64,000 bases of DNA from Larimichthys crocea (Eukaryota > Chordata > Actinopteri > Sciaenidae): assembly GCF_000972845.2 (NCBI RefSeq), contig NW_020853564.1:248001-312000 (forward strand), read 5' to 3'. Position numbers and translations under genes: made by a program. The first letter of the stretch is position 1; every line of letters starts with the position of its first letter. The notes under the pieces were generated by a model. The model searched no databases and had not been told where the DNA came from. It saw only the letters and a list, made by a program, of their open reading frames with translations. This document shows, in pieces, positions 57,177-64,000 of the stretch.

Positions 57177-57498
57177 CAGCGCCGGTCCTGGCCACATTTG
57201 CGCCCTGGGCGAACCCCCCCCCCCCCCCCGAGAGGCGATCATTTTCTCGTGCGCCCTGACGGCCGCCCGTGCGCCCCTGGATGCGTCGTGCGCCCCGGGA
57301 TGCGTGCGCCCCCATCGGTCTGTCCGACGCCCCCCTCTGCCTTGTCAACACCCCGCTCCCGGGGCGCCCGCTCCGCTAACTTAATGAGCGGTATCGAAAA
57401 TTACCGAAGTTTTTTGCTTTTTCGGCCGTTCGTGCGCCCCCCACGGAGAATGCGCCCTGGGCGGCCGCCCACATTGCCTATAGCTAGGACCGGCCCTG
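57177..57498. mobile_element. hAT-type MITE with perfect 8-bp target duplication
   Basis: 322 bp. Left end CAGCGCCGGTCCTGGCCACA, right end complement CAGGGCCGGTCCTAGCTATA. GTGGAGGA flanks both sides (57169-57176 and 57499-57506). An 8-bp duplication and CAG...CTG ends are hAT hallmarks. The interior is very GC-rich, with 18 consecutive C near 57217, and does not code for transposase. Confidence 0.93.
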
Positions 57499-57506
57499 GT
57501 GGAGGA

Positions 57507-58639
57507 CAACCTTAAGCAGTGATCAAATATTACTTCTGGGACTTTTTTTCTCTAACTTTTACCTATACTGTATTTTTATTGTGATATGAAAACAGATTTA
57601 GCTGCATATCGGTGTCATAATGTCTGTGAGCCCGCTTGAACTTGCTGGTCGTATGTAGGAGTTTGAGAGTTTGATGTCTCAGTTCACAGAAGCACAGTGA
57701 ACACAGAAGTGCAGCTTTAGCTCATAGCACAGTAATGTTTGAGACAGGGTGGTGATATGCCCTTCAATGTACATAACAAACTGTACAGGCGTGACCGTGC
57801 ATGTGTGAACACACATCCTTGTGATGATATGGTGTGCAAAGACAGAACAGGCGTGATAATACCCCCCACAAACAAGGCTAGCATACAACACAAGGTTGTA
57901 TGACTTGTGTAGTCTCTGTCTGGACAGACGATACTGACGTTGAGTCATTAGGCTATGAAAAGCACCAAATGCAGCCATGTTTAAACTTATTTTAAGTTAC
58001 ATGAAATCAGATAATATGGCCTATGACATTAAATAATTTCATTTTTGCTAATAGCCGCGGACAGGCATTGCCTATCCTCTCTGCTTGCCTTTGCCTGAAG
58101 TGATTGTCCTGTGCATTTTTTAATTTGCCCAGAGAGATGGACCTAGCAACAACTCTGGGCCCACCAAACAAAACAATGAGCATTGCTGACATGTACTTTA
58201 TACCAAGTACAGTTAAAATCCCACTGCTGCTGCCAGACTAATTGCTTCACTGTCATGGGGCTCATGAAAACTTTTGGTAAGCACACTTTGCACCAGAACT
58301 CCCTCACTGCTTCCTTTCCCGTAGCTCCTTTGGATGACTCAATGCTCTCACTTAAATAAATCAGATTTTCTTTTGACCTTTTCATTATTTCAAAACTTTC
58401 AAAACCTGTGAAACTAAATCTGCATGTCGTACCATCCAAAACAGACATGGCAATAAGATAAAAAAAAAAATTCATCAATCCATTTGCACACAAAAACAAG
58501 CTTTTTTCTTAAAAAAAAAAAAAAATCAGTGTGATTTTGCGGATAAAAGCTGTGGCATTTACGGGAGCAAACGTCTCCAATTGTATCCAATAAAGCTCAA
58601 CTTTGAAAGATTTGTGCTTATGTAGCCAAACAAAATGTT
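57507..58639. other. Unassigned sequence
   Basis: A minus-strand frame at 58143-58499 (118 codons) has mixed composition and no recognised domain. Nothing else seen. Confidence 0.45.
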
Positions 58640-58760
58640 GTTAACAATCTGAAAGGAGCCCTGTGTGATAAACTGTCCAGGGTGTACCATGTCTCTCGCC
58701 CAATGTAAGCTGGGACCCTGATAAGGATAAGCAGGTATGAAGAATGGAAAGTGGATGGAT
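58640..58760 (+). mobile_element. Retroposon 3' tail
   Basis: CTGTCCAGGGTGTACCATGT, CTCTCGCCCAATGTAAGCTG, GATAAGGATAAGCAGG and a GGATGG end are the familiar 3' end of the family whose earlier part is seen at 745-836. Confidence 0.75.
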
Positions 58761-59289
58761 CATCTGAAAAAAACATATATTTTTAGTTTTTTGGCAGTGA
58801 TTTATTTTTTCCACCCAAAGTATAGTAATCCCCTCTGTGGGCGTGAATATTGTGTTTTCTCTAAATTCTTCACTGTTAATTTATGTGTTCTGTGCCTTAA
58901 TCTCTACTGTCTTAGTTCTACTAAAAAAATTTTTAGAACTTCCTTCTCATACCACAGAAAAATGTTTTTCCCATCCGCAGCTGTTACATCAAACCACATT
59001 ACTGCTGTAATTTCTTTCTACACATTGCACATATCCTTTGTACTTCATACTGAGAACAGTATGTAGTTCCTATTTCATGTGTATGATTTTTTACTTTTTT
59101 GATTTTTTTTTTTTGCTATGTCTTTACACAGAAATTACATGTGAAACAGTTTTGGATTTTTTTTATACACAAAAAAAAGACTGATTGACAGTGAGTGAGT
59201 GATTTTTTTTTCACAAGCTTAGTGCACCATGGATGTAATGTTTATAATCAGCCGATACACCTACAGCTTCGTTAGAGCTGTGTTGCAGA

Positions 59290-59500
59290 CTTATGCCATT
59301 TCCCACTAAATGTAAATGTAAGTTTAGAAAATTTCAAGAAAATTTGGACTCCATCCTGATGAATGTGCTGTATCGTATTTATACCCTTACCATAAAGAGA
59401 CCCTTCATTCCACCCTGCTGCTCTAAGGAACGATACAGGTTCTTCCCAACTGCAATAAGACTTTACAACTCATCTACCTCTGTCAGAGCTATTACTGTAC
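59290..59500 (+). mobile_element. LINE ORF2 C-terminal remnant
   Basis: CCSKERYRFFPTAIRLYNSS matches the xRYxxSFxPxAIRLxN C-terminus of CR1/L2-group LINEs. An AT-rich tail follows to about 59760. Confidence 0.65.
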
Positions 59501-59910
59501 ACACCTGCACTAAACCTACCTGTCATCTTTGCACTGTGTACCCTACAACACTCGTACCCTATCACATGTGATGTGTGTTAATATTAACCATATTGATATT
59601 ATATATCATATTTATACAATATCTTTGTCTTTTTGCACATTCTTGTCTTTCTATTTACATATTCTTATACTCACAGTATATCATTTATAGTATGTATATC
59701 TTGTATAGTCAAATATTTATTATGCATATTATACATACTATATATCATATTACATCATATTGCGCTGTTTCAGCGGCTGGATGAGCCCGCAGGTGTGTTT
59801 TAGTGACAACTAAGAAAGGAGGCACCAAGAATGAAGGCATGGACTATTGTGCGTACCGTGATTCTGTATGTATGTGCGTGTGTGTATGGGCGAGTGATAG
59901 AGCGTGGGAG

Positions 59911-59913
<3 letters not shown>

Positions 59914-59950
<37 letters not shown>
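59914..59950 (+). repeat. (GA)n microsatellite
   Basis: About 18 dinucleotides, in the probable 5' region of the gene at 60207. Confidence 0.97.
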
Positions 59951-59952
<2 letters not shown>

Positions 59953-60063
59953 GGGGTGGCTTTGAGCAGTTTTCAGAGAGCTCCTGCAGGGACAGAGTGG
60001 AGAGGATGTGGCTCTTTTTGCGCACCGGGCTTTCCACTTTTTACTTTCCTCGCTGCCTCTTCA

Positions 60064-60064
<1 letters not shown>

Positions 60065-60102
<38 letters not shown>
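60065..60102 (+). repeat. (TGAT)n microsatellite
   Basis: About nine tetranucleotide copies, in the likely 5' UTR. Confidence 0.97.
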
Positions 60103-60206
60103 ACATGCTCTAACATATTGACTGTGACTTCCGTGGACTTATCGATCGTCTGCCTCACAGGGGAAACCTATCGTGGATTGGTTTGAGGTGTAACAGCGGG
60201 AGCGAC

Positions 60207-60291
60207 ATGAGCGCAGGGACACATCCGAGCCTCAGGATGGACGTACCTATCATCATTCTGCTCATCCACTTGACACACACTGAGATTAGAG
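60207..60291 (+). CDS. First coding exon with signal peptide, gene unidentified (partial)
   Basis: ATG at 60207 (MSAGTHPSLR), with a second in-frame ATG at 60237 in better context (AGGATGG). The latter gives MDVPIIILLIHLTHTEIR, a classic short signal peptide with a PIIILLI hydrophobic core. The exon ends after one base of a codon at 60291, followed by GTAAAG, so intron 1 is phase 1. Phase-1 introns after the signal peptide are typical of secreted and Ig- or domain-based membrane proteins. Downstream exons lie beyond the window. This is the only part of the window with promoter-like GC content, good start context, a signal peptide and a donor together. The gene cannot be named from 28 residues. 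Confidence 0.6.
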
Positions 60292-60640
60292 GTAAAGAAA
60301 AACGGAGGCTAAACAAACCTGCTCTTCTAATACAGATATATCCTTGATGATTGTTGCATTACTGGACTCTTTCTGTAATATCAGGTTGTTACAGGTAGCA
60401 CACGATATTATCTTTAATCCTAAGTTGTTCATGGTGTTTTTGTGAATGAACATCCTGGTTAAACAGGTATAATGTAGGGTACATTTCTCACCTGCAAAAT
60501 TAGCTTTTCAACTTTGGCGCATGTGCGACACGCAATCAAAGTTATGTGTCTGCAGATTGAACATTAGTTGCACTATAAACTGTGTTAATGAATCATAAAC
60601 TCTGCTAATATAGATTAGATATATAGATAGTTATATATAT

Positions 60641-60673
<33 letters not shown>

Positions 60674-61841
60674 CTCCACACATCTGTTTGAGTTTGACAA
60701 ATGCAATTTCTTTGTGAATTGTTGCGCAGGTGGAGGACAGACATGAAACAGGCTATGAGATTTTGTACAAGCACTGTGAAAGAAGAGTGGACTCTGCTTT
60801 TTTAAAAGAGCTAATTAGACATTAGTTATGATTCATAAGTATGAAGCTGGGATTATTCATGGATTCAATAGTAAATATTCAATACGCATGGATATATCAT
60901 TAATGTGACATTCACACACCTCTCGGTTTATGACTCACCTTCAGATTTTCTCTTGTTTGGATGAGGTGTGAGGTTTTGTATGATCATTTCTATGACAGGA
61001 AAAGACAGATGTGACCTTGTTGTCTTGTTCCACACCGTGGTTCAGTTTGTGTTGTTCAGTCTGCAGCTCATTCACACTGTGCTTCAAAAGGTGAAGGACT
61101 CTTTCTAGGAATTTCTAAGAAATCATGTTGATGTAACAAACACCACAGCACAGGTCTGTGTTCAGTTCAGCTTCGTAAATAAAACAACATTGTAAACAGT
61201 TTTGATTCTTTTTAATACCACTTGACAGGTCACTCAGGACTAATAAGACCAAGAATTATGCAGCAGCGTCTTCACAAACTTACACTACATCTCTTTACCC
61301 CAGTCAGGAGTGTTAACTTATTCAAAGAACTGATTCTCATTTTTTGTAATTAATTTGAAGAGCGCGATTAATGCAATCTTTTCAATTAAGGTGGCGGAGA
61401 ACATTTATTGTCAGGGATGTTGTGGAGTTTATGCGATTAATCTGGATCAGTCACAGCGTCATCAGGGTCAGAAAGGCTCTGTTATCCGTTATGATGTGGC
61501 AAGGAAACGACGACTCCTATAATTGAGCCTAGTCTTTTCCATTTTAATGTGATATATTCAGGCGTATTCCTCGTAAAAGGTGTGTAGACTATTTGTGACA
61601 GATTAAGTCTTTTATGACTCTAGGGTGAGGGTGCAGTTGGCTCACCTAGAGGAAATTTCCACATTGAAACAGCAGAGATTACAGCAGCATAAACCCTGGA
61701 GCAGAGCTCAGGAATTAGTAAACCATCCAAACTATTCAAAGAATTTATAGATATTTTTGGCTGTTGTGTCCAAAGTCATATAACATTTTTTGGGCTGATC
61801 ATATCATAGCACAGAGATGGCATGTATATATATGGCATAAT
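60292..61841 (+). other. Intron 1 of the signal-peptide gene (first part)
   Basis: Starts with donor GTAAAG. A (TA)n tract lies near 60635-60672. No further exon is recognised. Confidence 0.45.
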
Positions 61842-62340
61842 AATAGCAATAATAATAATAATAATAATACACATTTATTTATATAGCACTTTTTAAAAAA
61901 ACAGAATTTACAAAGTACATTGGATCTAACAGAAGGCCACAATTTAAGATCAAGAAATGTAAAAACATAAAGCAGATTCAATGCCACAGAAACAAGCAGA
62001 ATAATAAAAATTCAAATAAAAAAGAAAGCTATTCATTGATGTCTAGATGCTTTCAAATAAAAAATTGGTAGTAACATGGGGGCACAAAAAGGGAAAAGCT
62101 AACATTAAAAATGTAGGTCTGGTAAAGAGTAAAGGAATAAAAAGATGATAATAGATGATAAATAAGAAAAAAAGATTGAGAGATGAAAAGATGACAATAT
62201 AAAAAGAAATACAGGGTAAAAAAAGATGACATCACAAAAAGGCAAGTCTGTAAAAATTCGTTTTTAAAAGTGATTTGAAAGTTTATTTTTTTTAATTCAG
62301 GTTGTTGAGAAGGCGTAGGTAAGGGAGATGTGAATGTATC
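61842..62340 (-). mobile_element. Interspersed repeat with (ATT)n tail, copy 2
   Basis: On the minus strand this ends GTGCTATATAAATAAATGTG followed by (ATT)n, a LINE/SINE-like 3' tail. The body at 62079-62255 matches 55300-55445. Confidence 0.65.
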
Positions 62341-62341
62341 T

Positions 62342-64000
62342 TCAACCAATACCGTGCCTGGCTAGGCATAACCCTGGGGGGAGGGGGAGTCCCCCGGCAG
62401 TCTAATCCTATGGCAGCATAACTAAGGGATGACCTGAGCCAGCCCTAATTATAGGCTTTATCAAAAAGGAAAGTCTTAAGTCTACTCTTAAAAGTGTTGA
62501 CTGTGTCTGCCTCCTGAACCCAGAATGGTAGTTTGTTCCACAGAAGAGGAGCCTGATAGCTGAAAGCTCTGGCTCCCAATCTACTTTTGGAGACTATAGG
62601 AACCACAAGGAACCCAGCGTCCTGAGAGCGCAGTGTTCTAGAGGGGTAGTAAGGTATTATGAGCTCTTTTGGATATGATGGTGCCTGACCATGAAGAGTT
62701 TGTATGTAAGGAGAAGAATTTTAAATTCTATTCTAGATTTAATAGGTAGCCAATGCAAGGAAGCCAAAATGGGAGAGATGTGATCTCTGATCTTGGTTCC
62801 TGTCAGAACACGTGCAGCAGCATTCTGAATTAACTGCAAAGTCCTTAGAGACTTATTGGAGCAGCCTGATAACAAAGAGTTACAATAGCCCAGCCTTGAA
62901 GTAACAAATGCGTGGACTAGTTTTTCTGCATCCGCTTGAGAGACAATGCGTCTGATTTTAGCGATGTTACGTAAGTGGAAGAATGCAGTCCTCGAAATTT
63001 GTTTTATGTGGACGTTAAAGGACAAATCCTGATCAAAAACAACTCCAAGATTCTTTACAGTGGAGCTGGAGGCCAGGGTGATCCCATCTAAAGTAACTAA
63101 GTCTCTAGAAAGAGAGTTTCTGAGGTGTTTGGGTCCAATTACAAGAACTTCAGTTTTGTCTGAATTTAACATAAAAAAATTGTAGGTCATCCAACTTTTT
63201 ATATCCTTAAGGCATGTTTGGAGTTTAGTTAACTGATTGGTTGCATCAGGCTTGATCGATAAATATAATTGGGTGTCGTCAGCATAACAATGAAAATTGA
63301 TAGAGTGATTCCTAATAATGTTCCCTAAAGGAAGCATATATAAACTGAATAGAAGTGGTCCAAGTACAGAACCTTGTGGGACTCCATGACAAACTTTGGT
63401 ATGCATGGAGGATTCATCATTGACGTGAACAAACTGAGATCGATCTAAAAAATACGATTTAAAACAGCTTAGGGCGGTCCCTTTGATGCCAATTTAATTT
63501 TCCAGTCTCTGTAAGAGAATTTGATGGTCAATGGTGTCAAATGCGGCACTAAGATCTAACAGGACAAGTACAGAGATGAGTCCTTTGTCTGATGCCATTA
63601 GGAGGTCATTTGTAATTTTAACTAATGCAGTCTCTGTGCAATGATGCACTCTAAATCCTGACTGAAAATCCTCAAATAGACTATTGTTATGGAGAAAGTC
63701 ACACAGCTGATTGGCTACAGCTTTCTCAAGTATCTTAGACAGAAAGGGAAGGTTTGATATCGGTCTGTAGTTGGCTAAGACCTCTGGGTCTAGAGTGGGC
63801 TTTTTAAGAATAGGTTTAATTACAGCTACCTTAAAGGACTGTGGTACATATCCTGATAATAAAGAAGGATTAATCGTATCCAATAATGAATTACTAACTA
63901 GAGGTAAAACATCCTTGAGCAGCCTTGTTGGGATGGGGTCTAAGAGACAGGTTGACGGCTTAGCTGCAGAAATGATTATTATTTGATGAAGGTCGATGGG
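62342..64000 (-). mobile_element. L2-group LINE, nearly intact RT, runs off the window
   Basis: The minus-strand frame is open from the window edge to TAA 63494-63496. It covers RT blocks [17 protein letters not shown] and [12 protein letters not shown] (catalytic Asp). It then continues in the same frame through CGVPQGSVLGPLLF-like HGVPQGSVLGPLLFSLYM and CYADDTQLY (catalytic YADD), NLGVVFDQDLSF, HLRNIAKIRR and LHWLPIKSRIEFKILLLTYK to about 62700. There a one-base change shifts the frame. The C-terminus (GARAFSYQAPLLWNKLPF, FKSRLKTFLFDKAYN) continues in another frame to about 62448. Only one nonsense codon and one shift separate it from an open frame. Endonuclease lies outside the window. Confidence 0.93.

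Larger units (their letters stand above)
59760..60206 (+). promoter_or_regulatory. Probable promoter/5' UTR of the signal-peptide gene
   Basis: The sequence is GC-richer than its surroundings, with CpG-containing stretches (GCGCACCGGGC, CGTGGACTTATCGATCG, AGCGGGAGCGACATG), a (GA)n tract and a (TGAT)n tract. No clear TATA box is seen. The transcription start is unknown. Confidence 0.45.

Noticed and set aside
57093..57515. Proline/arginine-rich 140-codon ORF
   Set aside because: It lies almost wholly in the non-coding GC-rich hAT MITE.

Overview
The window is vertebrate, almost certainly teleost, nuclear DNA. It is AT-rich and non-coding over most of its length. It is dense in teleost-type mobile elements: L2/CR1-like and RTE-like LINEs, Gypsy-type solo LTRs, hAT and Harbinger MITEs, and a Tc1 remnant. 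It also carries many microsatellites, spliced gene fragments and two runs of N. Many apparent ORFs here open with GTG, CTG or TTG, so I moved starts to an ATG wherever it mattered.

Layout. 1-7 kb: a retroposon fragment, a solo LTR carrying two long perfect hairpins, and a ~99% identical tandem duplication (3717-5915) around an unassigned short ORF. 7.4-12.8 kb: a complete, young Ty1/copia retrotransposon on the minus strand (7856-12572). It has 212-bp LTRs differing at one base, a CTCAT target duplication, one intact Gag-Pol ORF and a primer site matching the anticodon arm of initiator tRNA-Met. It sits inside an older inverted-repeat DNA transposon. 13-18.4 kb: a solo LTR, unassigned sequence, a Tc1 transposase remnant and a 447-bp Harbinger-like MITE.

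18.7-25.8 kb: a decayed C-type lectin locus on the plus strand. About 30 copies of a 42-nt unit (14 residues, two heptads) encode a coiled-coil neck, broken by a solo LTR and a second insertion. A C-type lectin domain with an EPN sugar-binding motif follows, with a nonsense codon and a frameshift. A second CTLD copy at 25.07-25.56 kb is open throughout but has lost its neck. Its 3' flank preserves the empty site of the solo LTR inserted after copy 1.

26-35 kb: Harbinger/MADF remnant and truncated LINEs. 35.3-42.7 kb: a disordered region with two N gaps and duplicated blocks. It holds pieces of an endogenous retrovirus (Gag, a same-frame UAG before protease, integrase fragments) and possible exons of a minus-strand host gene. 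The order of pieces here should not be trusted. 43-59.5 kb: LTR-like pieces, LINE tails, a solo LTR and a hAT MITE with a perfect 8-bp target duplication.

59.8-60.3 kb holds the best candidate for a functional host gene: a first exon on the plus strand encoding a signal peptide and ending in a phase-1 splice donor. The rest of the window would be its intron 1, containing a nearly intact L2-type LINE on the minus strand that runs off the end.

I see no CRISPR array, operon, rRNA or tRNA gene, as expected for this kind of genome.
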